Shown here in pieces: positions 44,057 to 52,370 of a stretch of DNA of 64,000 nucleotides. A program made the translations under genes and the position numbers. Where the stretch lies: contig CP166702.1 in NCBI GenBank assembly GCA_051414805.1, positions 5,518,001-5,582,000 on the forward strand, in the 5' to 3' direction. Within the stretch, counting starts at the first letter, position 1. The number at the start of each line of letters is the position of its first letter. This DNA comes from Xenophilus sp003671765 (GTDB taxonomy: Bacteria > Pseudomonadota > Gammaproteobacteria > Burkholderiales > Burkholderiaceae_C). The notes under the pieces were generated by a model. That model made no database searches and was not told the origin of the DNA. It was given only the letters and a program-made list of their open reading frames with translations.

Positions 44057-45269
44057 AATCCGCTGCGCGCGATTTCTTGACGTCGGCGGCGGCGGGCTGG
44101 AATCGCGCGTCGGCACCGTCGAAGTAGGTGTAGTTCACCATCACGCCCTTGCCGCCCTCGTTCTTGGTGCGGCCGACGAAGGCGCCCATGGTCGACTGGT
44201 GGTCTTCGGGGCGGTAGCTGATCTTGCCGAAGGGCGTGTCGACCTGCAGGCCCTTGAAGGCCGCGACGAGCTTGTCGGATTCGGTGCTGCCGGCCTTGGC
44301 CACGCCGGCCGCGGCCGACTTGATCATGCTGTAGCCCACCACCGAACCCAGGCGCGGGTAGTCCTTGAACTTGGCCTGGTAGGCCTGCTCGAACTTCTTG
44401 TGCTCGGGCGTGGTGATGCCATACCACGGGTAGCCCGTGACCAGCCAGCCGTTGGGGGCCTCGTCCTTCAGCGGGTCGAGGTATTCGGGCTCGCCGGTGA
44501 GCACGCTCACCACTTCACGGTCCTTGAAGAGGCCGCGCGTGTTGCCTTCGCGCACGAACTTCGAGAGGTCGGCGCCGAAGAGCACGTTGAAGATCGCGTC
44601 GGGCTTGGCGTCGGCCAGGGCCTGCACCACGCTGCCGGCATCGACCTTGCCCAGCGGCGTGGCCTGTTCGGTGACGAACTCGACATCCGGCTGCGCGGCC
44701 TTGAGCAGTTGCTTGAAGGCTGCCACCGCCGACTGGCCGTACTCGTAGTTGGGGTACACGATGGCCCAGCGCTTCTTCTTGAGCTTGGCCGCGTCGGGCA
44801 CGAGCATGGCGGCCTGCATGTAGGTGCCGGGGCGCAGGCGGAAGGTGTACTGGTTGCCGCCCTGCCAGGTCATCTTGTCGGTGAGCGGCTCGCCGGCCAG
44901 GTAGAAGAACTTCTTCTGCTTGGCGAAGTCGGCCAGCGCCAGGCCGGTGTTGGAGAGGAAGGCACCGGCGAGGATGTCGACCTTCTCGCGCGAGACCAGC
45001 TCCTCGGCCATGCGCACCGCGTCGCCGGGGTTGGCATTGTCGTCGCGCGTGATGAGCTCGATCTTCCTGCCGTTCACGCCGCCGCCGGCGTTGATCTCGT
45101 CCACGGCCAGTTCCATGCCCTTCTTGTAGGGCTCGAGGAAGGCGGGCTGCGCCTTGTAGCTGTTGATCTCGCCGATCTTGATCACGCCTTGCGCATGGGC
45201 CGGCACGAGCGCGGTGGCAGCAAGGGTGGCCACCGAAGCGGCGGTGAACACGTGACGCAGAGCTTTCAT
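44055..45269 (-). CDS. ABC transporter substrate-binding protein (LivJ-type)
   Basis: A 404-residue periplasmic protein. The signal peptide is HVFTAASVATLAATALVPAH. The binding fold is seen in IKIGEINSYKAQPAFLEPYK, GMELAVDEINAGGGVNGRKI and VDILAGAFLSNTGLALADFA. The protein lies directly upstream of the fused permease and is its most likely partner. Related proteins are found next to aromatic or heterocyclic degradation genes. ATG 45269 fits the signal peptide; the preceding in-frame codons encode nothing conserved. Confidence 0.9.
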   Translation of the reverse strand: MKALRHVFTAASVATLAATALVPAHAQGVIKIGEINSYKAQPAFLEPYKKGMELAVDEINAGGGVNGRKIELITRDDNANPGDAVRMAEELVSREKVDILAGAFLSNTGLALADFAKQKKFFYLAGEPLTDKMTWQGGNQYTFRLRPGTYMQAAMLVPDAAKLKKKRWAIVYPNYEYGQSAVAAFKQLLKAAQPDVEFVTEQATPLGKVDAGSVVQALADAKPDAIFNVLFGADLSKFVREGNTRGLFKDREVVSVLTGEPEYLDPLKDEAPNGWLVTGYPWYGITTPEHKKFEQAYQAKFKDYPRLGSVVGYSMIKSAAAGVAKAGSTESDKLVAAFKGLQVDTPFGKISYRPEDHQSTMGAFVGRTKNEGGKGVMVNYTYFDGADARFQPAAADVKKSRAAD

Positions 45270-45330
45270 GGACTGACTCCTGGGGGTCGAAGAACGGGTG
45301 GAAAGAAAAGACACAACGCGGGACGGGCGG

Positions 45331-45918
45331 TCAGCGAAGACCGTCCTCGCCCTTGATCTCGGACACCTGCAGCCCGCCGATGCGCGGCAGGGGCCGGCCG
45401 CTGTCGGTCACGGCGACGGCGACAACGATCTCGCCGGCGCGCGGGGCATCGCTCACGCGGGCCTCGACGGCGTCGAAGTGGCTGCGCACGAAGGCGGCGT
45501 CCTTGTGGCCCAGCGGCACGTCGATGGCGGTGCCCAGCGTGCCGCGCTTCTTGGCCGAGGGCACCAGCGCGGCGCCCTTCTCGACGGCCACGCGCAGCGG
45601 CGCGCCCAGCTTGGGATGCAGGATGGCGGCCGCGTGCTCCAGCTCGCCGCCTTCGCCCACGATCGCGGCCTTGCCGTAGCTCTGGGCCTGGCCGGGCTCG
45701 ATGCCCAGCGCCTTCACGGCCTTCTGGCCCAGCAGCGCGCCGAGCTCCTCGCCGATGGCGATCAGCTCGTCGAGGTTCTCGCTGTAGCGGCCCGCATAGG
45801 GGTTGGCGATGACGGCGATGGCGACGGCGCGGCGCGTCGGCGGGTCGATGGTCTTTCCCATCTCCTTGCGCGTTTCGTCCACCTGCACCACCAGCTTGCG
45901 AATATCGACTGACATCAT
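45331..45918 (-). CDS. DUF1185 (amino acid synthesis family) protein, copy 1
   Basis: A 195-residue protein. The family pattern YGKAAIVGEGGELEHAAAIL is clear, with ANPYAGRYSENLDELIAIGE and a C-terminal VAVAVTDSGRPLPRIGGLQV. Tandem ATG codons at 45918 and 45915 are both possible; AAGGA precedes them. A paralogue of the same length class follows upstream at 46005. DUF1185 proteins have no firmly known activity. Their pairing next to a 6-hydroxynicotinate reductase homologue suggests a role with cyclic amide intermediates. Confidence 0.85.
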   Translation of the reverse strand: MMSVDIRKLVVQVDETRKEMGKTIDPPTRRAVAIAVIANPYAGRYSENLDELIAIGEELGALLGQKAVKALGIEPGQAQSYGKAAIVGEGGELEHAAAILHPKLGAPLRVAVEKGAALVPSAKKRGTLGTAIDVPLGHKDAAFVRSHFDAVEARVSDAPRAGEIVVAVAVTDSGRPLPRIGGLQVSEIKGEDGLR

Positions 45919-46004
45919 TGATCCTTCATTTGTCCTTTTTTGCGAGCTCTGCGAAACCTTCGCGTCCTCTGCGTTCGGCTGCCCGTCTTCGACGACCTGC
46001 CGAT
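45919..46004 (-). repeat. Dispersed repeat, family 3, between the two DUF1185 genes
   Basis: On the minus strand GAAGACGGGCAGCCGAACGC is followed by AGAGGACGCGAAGGTTTCGC. This matches the left arm of the element at 40984-41128 and the reverse of the right part of 50288-50376. It fills almost the whole spacer. Confidence 0.6.
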
Positions 46005-46649
46005 TCACCGCAGCCCGTCCCACTGAGCGATGTTCTCCGCGCGCAGGCCGCCGACGCGGTCGTGCACGCGATAGCCGGTGCTCATGGCGAGGATGAAGAC
46101 GATCTCGTCCGATTCGGGCGCGCCCGGCACGCGCACTTCGATGGCGTCGAACTGCCCGCGAACATAGCTCGCGTTGATGTTGGTCAGCGGCACGTCGAGC
46201 GCGGCACCGGGTGGGCCGACCTTCTTGGTCGATGGCACGATCGACAGCGCGTTGCCGGGCTGGCCGGTCTTCTTCTCGGCGACGGTGCCGGCCTTGTAGG
46301 CGGCGCGGTCGCCCTTCCAGCCGAGCAGTTCGCGCATGGCGTAGCCGCCGGGCACGTGCCACAGGGCGCCGTGCTCGATCTCGCCGGCGGCGCCGACGAT
46401 GGCGCCCTTGCCGTAGGTGGCGAGCTGCTCGAGCGGCACGTCCATGGCGGCGTGCAGCCGGTGCGCCATGTCGACGCCCACGGGTTCGAGCAGGTCCATC
46501 ATCGGCAGGATGTCGGGCTCGTAGCGGCCCGCGAAGGGATTGGTCAGCACCGCGGCGATCGCACCACGCACCAGCGGCGTTGCGGCGCGCGGGCCGAACT
46601 CGTGGTGGATGGTCTCGACCTGGGTGAAGACGCGTCGGATGTCGATCAT
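46005..46649 (-). CDS. DUF1185 (amino acid synthesis family) protein, copy 2
   Basis: A 214-residue protein starting at ATG 46649 (IDIRRVFTQVETIHHEFGPR). The conserved core is YGKGAIVGAAGEIEHGALWH, with LTNPFAGRYEPDILPMMDLL, and the end is IVFILAMSTGYRVHDRVGGL. It is clearly paralogous to the 195-residue protein next to it, yet diverged enough that the two may form a heteromer or act on successive substrates. It lies 22 bp after the UPF0280 gene. Confidence 0.85.
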   Translation of the reverse strand: MIDIRRVFTQVETIHHEFGPRAATPLVRGAIAAVLTNPFAGRYEPDILPMMDLLEPVGVDMAHRLHAAMDVPLEQLATYGKGAIVGAAGEIEHGALWHVPGGYAMRELLGWKGDRAAYKAGTVAEKKTGQPGNALSIVPSTKKVGPPGAALDVPLTNINASYVRGQFDAIEVRVPGAPESDEIVFILAMSTGYRVHDRVGGLRAENIAQWDGLR

Positions 46650-46671
46650 GGGAAGGATGCCTTGCTTTTCG

Positions 46672-47571
46672 TTAAGCAAATACTGAACCAAGTGCGGGCT
46701 GCGTGGCGTCGCCGGGGGCCGAGCTTAAAGGTTGAACAAGTCGCCATTGCCCCTGGCAAACGAGTATCGCGGCCCAGGCGTGGCCGGCGCCCTGCACCGC
46801 ACGTGCGCAGCGCTCGCCCGCATCGAGTGCACGCGCGACGGCCTGCGGGGGCAGTGCGGGCACATCGACGGTGACCGGCGTGTCGCCCAGATCGCTGCCG
46901 TCCTTGCATTGGCTGGCCGGCAGGCGATGGATGCCGGGGTGCGCCACGTCCACGGCGTTCGCGATCACGGTGGCCGCGGCGTCGGCGCCCGCCGCGGTCG
47001 CGGCAAGCACGGTCACGCTGTCGGCGATGCCCAGCGAGAAGCTGCGTCCGCGCCAGCCGCTGGTGGCCACGCCGCGCACGGGCTGCTCGGCATGGACATC
47101 GAACTGGCCATCGGTGCGCAGGGCACCGGCGTCGGCCGGGTCGAAGCGGGACAGGTCCGAATAGAGCCCCACGCGCGCCGAGGTGCCCGGCGCCAGGTGG
47201 CAGGCGATGTCGCCGCCGTTGTTGACCCAGGCCCGCCGGATGCCGGGGCGCTGGTAGCAGGCCGCGAGCTCCTGGGCGACAGCACCCGCAACGGCGGCCA
47301 TGGGCGTGATGAAGCGTGGCGCGAAGGCGGCGCTCGCGTCCCACATGCGCCGCGCGACGACGCCGGCCGGACGCGCGAGGGCGGTGACCGGTTGGCGCAG
47401 CGCGGGCAGCTCCGCCACGAGTTCGTCCAGCAGCGGCACGAAGCGCTGCCAGGCGGCCTCGTGCGCCGCGGCGACGGCCAGGCCCTCTCCCTCGGCGCGC
47501 AGGATCAGGTCCATCGGGCCGTGCTGGAAATGCCAGCGCCCGCCGTCGATGGGCTGCCGCGTTGCGCTCAT
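46672..47571 (-). CDS. UPF0280 family protein (ApbE-like fold)
   Basis: A 299-residue protein. AWVNNGGDIACHLAPGTSAR, VRGVATSGWRGRSFSLGIAD and NAVDVAHPGIHRLPASQCKD are characteristic of UPF0280, which is distantly related to ApbE flavin transferases. It starts at ATG 47571, 11 bp after the stop of the reductase gene. A role in attaching or loading flavin on the neighbouring reductase is an attractive idea, but it is inferred from fold and context only. Confidence 0.8.
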   Translation of the reverse strand: MSATRQPIDGGRWHFQHGPMDLILRAEGEGLAVAAAHEAAWQRFVPLLDELVAELPALRQPVTALARPAGVVARRMWDASAAFAPRFITPMAAVAGAVAQELAACYQRPGIRRAWVNNGGDIACHLAPGTSARVGLYSDLSRFDPADAGALRTDGQFDVHAEQPVRGVATSGWRGRSFSLGIADSVTVLAATAAGADAAATVIANAVDVAHPGIHRLPASQCKDGSDLGDTPVTVDVPALPPQAVARALDAGERCARAVQGAGHAWAAILVCQGQWRLVQPLSSAPGDATQPALGSVFA

Positions 47572-47582
47572 CCGCTCGCCCC

Positions 47583-49214
47583 TCAGCCCAGCATGGGGCC
47601 GTGGCCCAGCGGCCAGGGATTGACGCCGTCGGCCCGGCGCCATTCGCGCGCCGTGGGGGCGCCGTCGTCCTGCCAGGCGCCGCGCGCCAGCGCCTTGTCG
47701 AGCGGCATGACGTGGTCGACGTGGCCGCCCAGCGCGGCGTAGTCGTCCAGGCGCATGCTGAACTCGATGGGCGCGATGATGGCCGGCGTGGGCACGGTGC
47801 CGAAGCTGTTGTCGGGCATGCGCATCACGTCGACCATGACGGTGATGCCGCCGCCGGGCCACACGTAGGCCGGCGCACCGCCGCAGGTCACGTTGACCAG
47901 CGCCTGCTTGATCGCGCGCGTGAGCAGGATGGGGTTCTCGGTCACGCCGGCGCGCAGGCTGCCGCCCGCGCCGCCGAGGAAGAGCACGGTGCACAGGGAC
48001 GGCTCGCAGTTCTCGCCGATGCGGTCGACCACGCGCTGCACCGCAGGCGGCATCGGCTGCTCCACGGGCTGCAGCTGGTCGTCGAGCACGTACCACTGCG
48101 CCTGCTCGCCGGTGGTGGAGGTCATGAGCAGCCGCAGCCCAGGCCTGGCGACACCGGGCTCCCAGCCCTCGATGATGGACAGCGGGTCGGCGATGTCGGT
48201 GCCGCCCCAGCCGCTGCCCGGGTTGGCGACCTGGAAGTAGCGCCCGGGCGTGGACTTGCGCCCGCGCATCTGGATGCCCGAGGGCGCCATCGACAGGCAG
48301 CGGCCGGCCTGGTGCTCGGTGAGCACGCCGGTGATGTGGTCGTCGACCACCACCACCTCGTCGGCCAGGTCGAGCAGCTGCTTGGCGAAGATGCCCACGG
48401 TGGCCGAGCCGCAGCCCACGCGCATGCGCTGCTCCTCGATGCCGTTGACGATGGGCGCCCGGCCCGCCTGGATGACGAGGCTGGCGCCGCCGTCGATGGT
48501 GCATTCGGCCGCCTGCTTGTTGCACAGGTTCTGCATGAGCTCCAGCGTCATGCGGCCTTCCTTCTTGCTGCCGCCGGTGAGGTGGTGCACGCCACCGAGC
48601 GAGAGCATCTGCGAGCCGTATTCGGCGGTGGTCACGTGCCCCACCACTTCGCCCTTGTAGCGGACGTTGGCCTGCTCGGCGCCCAGGAAGCGGTCGGTGT
48701 CGATCTTCACCTTCACGCTGCAGTAGCTGAAGATGCCTTCGGTCACCACGGTGACCATGTCGACGCCCTCGGCCTGCGAGCCGACGATGAAGGGCGCGGG
48801 CTTGTAGTCGGGGTAGGTGGTGGAGGCGCCGATGCCGGTGACGAAGACCTCGTTGGCATGCAACAGGTCGCCGTTCCAGTCGGCGGGCGCGCTGGCGTCG
48901 GCGGCCTTTTCCTCGCCTTCGGCGCCGGGGCGCGCGAAAGGCACCAGCGCCGGCGCCTCGGCGGCCAGCTCGCGGCGCAGCAGCACCACCGGGTCGACGC
49001 GCACCAGCACGCCGGCGCGGTTGGCGTAGCGGTCGCACGCGCCGGTGCGGCCCTCGGAAATCTGGCAGAGCACCGGGCAGGCGTTGCATTCGACCTTGGC
49101 CGCGCTCATGCGCTCGTTGCGCACCGGCGACTTGCCGTAGCCCAGGCCGGCCGCGTCGGGCACGACGGGCAGGTCCATGCTCGGGAGGCCGTCGGTCTTG
49201 GTGTGTTCAGTCAT
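47583..49214 (-). CDS. hnr: 6-hydroxynicotinate reductase homologue (iron-sulfur protein)
   Basis: A 543-residue protein. An N-terminal cysteine cluster CNACPVLCQISEGRTGACDR (C-x2-C-x4-C-x9-C) could bind an iron-sulfur centre. The rest shows no common domain but has conserved blocks VTEGIFSYCSVKVKIDTDRF, GGVHHLTGGSKKEGRMTLEL, GAGGSLRAGVTENPILLTRA and GGGITVMVDVMRMPDNSFGT, as in proteins annotated 6-hydroxynicotinate reductase. In Eubacterium barkeri that enzyme reduces 6-hydroxynicotinate to 1,4,5,6-tetrahydro-6-oxonicotinate with ferredoxin. The enamidase homologue at 51084 supports the assignment. ATG 49223 is an alternative start. Confidence 0.8.
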   Translation of the reverse strand: MTEHTKTDGLPSMDLPVVPDAAGLGYGKSPVRNERMSAAKVECNACPVLCQISEGRTGACDRYANRAGVLVRVDPVVLLRRELAAEAPALVPFARPGAEGEEKAADASAPADWNGDLLHANEVFVTGIGASTTYPDYKPAPFIVGSQAEGVDMVTVVTEGIFSYCSVKVKIDTDRFLGAEQANVRYKGEVVGHVTTAEYGSQMLSLGGVHHLTGGSKKEGRMTLELMQNLCNKQAAECTIDGGASLVIQAGRAPIVNGIEEQRMRVGCGSATVGIFAKQLLDLADEVVVVDDHITGVLTEHQAGRCLSMAPSGIQMRGRKSTPGRYFQVANPGSGWGGTDIADPLSIIEGWEPGVARPGLRLLMTSTTGEQAQWYVLDDQLQPVEQPMPPAVQRVVDRIGENCEPSLCTVLFLGGAGGSLRAGVTENPILLTRAIKQALVNVTCGGAPAYVWPGGGITVMVDVMRMPDNSFGTVPTPAIIAPIEFSMRLDDYAALGGHVDHVMPLDKALARGAWQDDGAPTAREWRRADGVNPWPLGHGPMLG

Positions 49215-49513
49215 CGTGGTCATCCGTGAGATGAGGCGACCCAACCTGCAACAAGCGTGCCTGCGCGATGCTTGAGCCGCCACATCGTTTTGTGTAGCAT
49301 TTGCTCCACTTTCATGTTGTATTCGCTACACCAAACGCAATGTAGCGGTCCGGCGCGAAGCTTGCATGGGTGTTTTCCTGAGGCGCGCATTCCCCGACTC
49401 GGTGCACCGTGAACGACAATTGGGCGGCCACAGCCGGTTGACGCGCCAGCCCCCGTTCGCAAGCATTCCGTCGCCCGCATCCTCACCCTCATTCACCAGC
49501 CTTTCGACTTGCC
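49215..49513. promoter_or_regulatory. Divergent control region between hnr and fpr, with inverted repeats
   Basis: These 299 bp hold no gene. GCTACA at 49325-49330 and TGTAGC at 49341-49346 form an inverted repeat with a 10-base spacer. A third half-site, TGTAGC, lies at 49293-49298, so GTGTAGC/GCTACAC also pair over 26 bases. The TetR-type regulator encoded at 50377 is the obvious candidate to bind here and control both directions. Confidence 0.55.
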
Positions 49514-50287
49514 ATGAGTGCCTTCAGCGAAGAACGCGTCCTCTCGGTCCACCACTGGACGGACCGCCTGTTCACCTTCACCACCACGCGCGACCCGGCG
49601 CTGCGCTTCTCCAACGGCCACTTCACGATGATCGGCCTGAAGGTCAACAACAAGCCGCTGCTGCGCGCCTACAGCATCGTCAGCCCCAACTACGAGGAGC
49701 ACCTGGAGTTCCTCAGCATCAAGGTCGAGGAAGGCCCCCTCACCTCGCGCCTGCAGCACATCCAGGTCGGCGACACCATCATCGTCGGCCGCAAGCCCAC
49801 GGGCACGCTGCTCATCGACTACACGCTGCCCGGCAAGCGCCTGTACATGTTCGGGACGGGCACGGGCCTGGCGCCCTTCATGAGCATCATCCGCGACCCC
49901 GAGACCTACGAGAAGTTCGAGCAGGTGATCCTGGTGCACGGCGTGCGCCAGGTCGACGAGCTGGCCTACCACGACCTGGTCGTCGACCACCTGCCCAAGC
50001 ACGAGTTCCTGGGCGAGATGATCGAGAAGCAGCTGCTGTACTACCCGACGGTGACGCGCGAGGAATTCCGCAACCAGGGCCGCATCACCGACCTGGTCAC
50101 CGCCAACAAGCTGACCGACGACCTGGGCCTGCCGCCGCTGAACCCCGCCGAAGACCGCGTCATGATCTGCGGCAGCCCTGGCCTCTTGGTCGACATGAAG
50201 GAAATCCTCGAAGGCCGCGGCTTCAAGGAAGGCAACACCAGCACGCCCGGCGACTACGTGGTCGAACGGGCCTTCGCCGAGAAATAA
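49514..50287 (+). CDS. fpr: Ferredoxin--NADP reductase
   Basis: A 257-residue FAD enzyme. The FAD site is LLRAYSIVSPNYEEHLEF, the NADP site is MFGTGTGLAPFMSIIRDPET, followed by VILVHGVRQVDELAYHD and the C-terminal CGSPGLLVDMKEIL with VVERAFAEK, the usual bacterial Fpr ending. It moves electrons between NADPH and ferredoxin or flavodoxin. Its position opposite hnr suggests that it supplies reduced ferredoxin to the reductase. A copy elsewhere in the genome for general use is likely but not visible. Confidence 0.92.
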   Translation: MSAFSEERVLSVHHWTDRLFTFTTTRDPALRFSNGHFTMIGLKVNNKPLLRAYSIVSPNYEEHLEFLSIKVEEGPLTSRLQHIQVGDTIIVGRKPTGTLLIDYTLPGKRLYMFGTGTGLAPFMSIIRDPETYEKFEQVILVHGVRQVDELAYHDLVVDHLPKHEFLGEMIEKQLLYYPTVTREEFRNQGRITDLVTANKLTDDLGLPPLNPAEDRVMICGSPGLLVDMKEILEGRGFKEGNTSTPGDYVVERAFAEK

Positions 50288-50376
50288 ATGCGGACTGCCG
50301 TACGCGAAGGGCGCGAAAGTTTCGCGAAGGACGCAAAAGGATTCGCGTTCGGTACCCGCTCCCGTCCCCACACCGC
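50288..50376 (+). repeat. Dispersed repeat, family 3, between fpr and tetR
   Basis: The spacer reads GCGGACTGCCGTACGCGAAG, then words such as GCGCGAAAG and GCGAAGGACGC, and ends TTCGCGTTCGGTACCCGCTC. It contains both terminal motifs seen at 40984-41128 (CCGTACGCGAAGG and TTCGCGTTCGGTACCCG). It begins directly behind the fpr stop codon. Confidence 0.65.
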
Positions 50377-51138
50377 ATGACCACCCGCAAGACCGTCGCC
50401 AAGCCCCAGCGCAAGACCGGCGTGCGGGAGGCGGCGGCGCAGGCGACGCGCGACGCGATCCTGAAGGCGGCCACCAAGGTCTTCGCGAAGTACGGATACG
50501 AAGGCGGCAGCGTGGAGAAGATCTCCAAGGCGGCCAAGTCGTATGACCGGATGATCTACTACTACTTCGGCAGCAAGGAAGGCCTGTTCGTCGCCGTGCT
50601 CGAGGGCATCTACCAGCGCATGGACGAGGCCGAGGCGGCGATCGCGCTCGACGCCTCGCGGCCGGTGGAGGCGCTCACCGAGGTCATCCGCTTCGTGCAC
50701 GGCTACTACCGGCGCAACCCCGACTTCGTCACGCTGCTCAACACCGAGAACCTGCACAAGGGCCGGCACATCGCGAAGTCGGTGCGCGCGCGCGAGTACT
50801 CCTCGCGCGCGGTGGCGATCATCGCGGACATCCTGGCGGCCGGCGCGGCACAGGGCCTGTTCCGCGCCGACCTGGTGGCGCGAGACGTGTACCTCTTGAT
50901 CGCGGCCTCGGGCTACTTCTATACCTCCAACCGCTACACCCTCACGACCTTCCTGGACGAAGCCCTGGACGCGCCGGACAAGGTGGCGCACTGGGAGGAC
51001 TTCGTCATCGAGGCGGTGCTGCGCACCGTGCGGCTCGAGGACGCGGCCGACAACGACACCCCCCCTCACGAAGAGAACAAGCCATGGCAGAAATCGCAAC
51101 CGGCGGCAAGTCGGGCAAGGTCGTCATCCAGAACATAG
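50377..51138 (+). CDS. TetR-family transcriptional regulator
   Basis: A 253-residue regulator. The basic N-terminal tail is followed by the TetR helix-turn-helix (about residues 22-68): RDAILKAATKVFAKYGYEGG, SVEKISKAAKSYDRMIYYYF and GSKEGLFVAVL. The ligand domain follows in the TetR_C pattern (RRNPDFVTLLNTENLHKGRH). The last 55 bp overlap the start of the enamidase gene. Probably it is a repressor of the nicotinate genes that responds to a pathway intermediate. Confidence 0.88.
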   Translation: MTTRKTVAKPQRKTGVREAAAQATRDAILKAATKVFAKYGYEGGSVEKISKAAKSYDRMIYYYFGSKEGLFVAVLEGIYQRMDEAEAAIALDASRPVEALTEVIRFVHGYYRRNPDFVTLLNTENLHKGRHIAKSVRAREYSSRAVAIIADILAAGAAQGLFRADLVARDVYLLIAASGYFYTSNRYTLTTFLDEALDAPDKVAHWEDFVIEAVLRTVRLEDAADNDTPPHEENKPWQKSQPAASRARSSSRT

Positions 51139-52283
51139 GGCTGCTGCTCTCGGGCGACATCGATCGGCCCATCCTCGACGCCGACACCATCGTCGTGAAC
51201 GACGGGCTGATCACGGCCGTCGGCAGGTTCAAGGACTGCGACACCGAGGGCGCCAGGACCGTCATCGACGCCAAGGGCGTGTGCGTCGCGCCCGGCCTGA
51301 TCGACAGCCACGTGCACCCAGTGGCCGGCGACTGGACGCCGCGGCAGAGCCAGCTCAACTGGATCGAGTCGAGCATGAACGGCGGCGTGACGACCATGAT
51401 CTCGGCCGGCGAGGTCCACTACCCCGGCCGGCCGCGCGACATCGTGGGCCTCAAGGCGCTGGCGATCACCGCGCAGCGGGCCTTCGACGCCTTCCGCCCG
51501 GGCGGCGTGAAGGTGCTGGCCGGCGCGCCGGTGATCGAGAAGGGCATGGTCGAGAGCGACTTCAAGGAGCTGGCCGAGGCCGGCGTGGGCCTGCTCGGCG
51601 AAGTGGGCCTGGGCACGGTGAAGGCGGGCTACGAGGCCAAGGAGATGGTGGCCTGGGCACGCAAGTACGGCATCCAGAGCACCATCCACACGGGCGGGCC
51701 GTCGGTGCCCGGCTCGGGCTACATCGACAAGGACACGGTGCTGGAGGCCGACGCCGACATCATCGGCCACATCAACGGCGGCCACACCTCGCTGCCGCTC
51801 AAGCACGTGTGCGACCTGTGCGAGCAGAGCACGCGCGGGATCGAGATCGTGCACAACGGCAACGAGCGCGTGGCCATCGGCGCGGCGCGCGCGGCCATCG
51901 AGCTCAAGTGCCCGCACCGCGTGATCCTGGGCACCGACGGGCCGGCCGGCTCGGGCGTGCAGCCGCTGGGCATCCTGCGCATGGTGTCGCTGATCTCGTC
52001 GATGGCCGACATCCCGGCCGAGGTCGTGTTCTGCTTTGCGACCGGCAACACGGCGCGCCTGCGCAATCTCAACTGCGGCCTGGTCGAGGTCGGCCGCGCC
52101 GCGGACTTCGTCTTCATGGACCGCGCGCAGCACACGGCCGGCAAGACGCTGCTCGAGAGCGTGCAGCTAGGCGACATTCCCGGCGTCGGCATGGTGATGA
52201 TCGACGGCATCGTGCGTGCCGGCCGCAGCCGCAACACGCCGCCGGCCACCGAGGTGCCGGTGGTGGTGCCCGCCGCGCACTGA
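51084..52283 (+). CDS. ena: Enamidase-like amidohydrolase (ring opening of tetrahydro-6-oxonicotinate)
   Basis: A 399-residue metal-dependent amidohydrolase. Metal ligands appear in DSHVHPVAGDWTPRQ (HxH), GEVGLGTVKAGYEA, HTGGPSVPGSG, GHINGGHTSLP and LGTDGPAGSGVQPLGILR. The pattern GGVTTMISAGEVHYPGRPRD and the ending GDIPGVGMVMIDG...SRNTPPAT closely match Eubacterium barkeri enamidase as I remember it, more than dihydropyrimidinase or other cyclic amidases. It would hydrolyse 1,4,5,6-tetrahydro-6-oxonicotinate to 2-formylglutarate plus ammonium. ATG 51084 lies within the end of tetR. Confidence 0.85.
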   Translation: MAEIATGGKSGKVVIQNIGLLLSGDIDRPILDADTIVVNDGLITAVGRFKDCDTEGARTVIDAKGVCVAPGLIDSHVHPVAGDWTPRQSQLNWIESSMNGGVTTMISAGEVHYPGRPRDIVGLKALAITAQRAFDAFRPGGVKVLAGAPVIEKGMVESDFKELAEAGVGLLGEVGLGTVKAGYEAKEMVAWARKYGIQSTIHTGGPSVPGSGYIDKDTVLEADADIIGHINGGHTSLPLKHVCDLCEQSTRGIEIVHNGNERVAIGAARAAIELKCPHRVILGTDGPAGSGVQPLGILRMVSLISSMADIPAEVVFCFATGNTARLRNLNCGLVEVGRAADFVFMDRAQHTAGKTLLESVQLGDIPGVGMVMIDGIVRAGRSRNTPPATEVPVVVPAAH

Positions 52284-52370
52284 GGCGCTTCACGCGATCG
52301 TAACGATCGTGACGAATTCGCCCGCAACGCCCGCCCGGCGGGCGCTGCAGCCCGATTGCACTTTCCCCCG

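Noticed and set aside
52300..52360. Possible fourth copy of the family 1 repeat (GGCGGGCGCTGCAGCCCGATT).
   Set aside because: Only the middle third resembles the other copies and the palindromic head is missing, so it is too short to claim.
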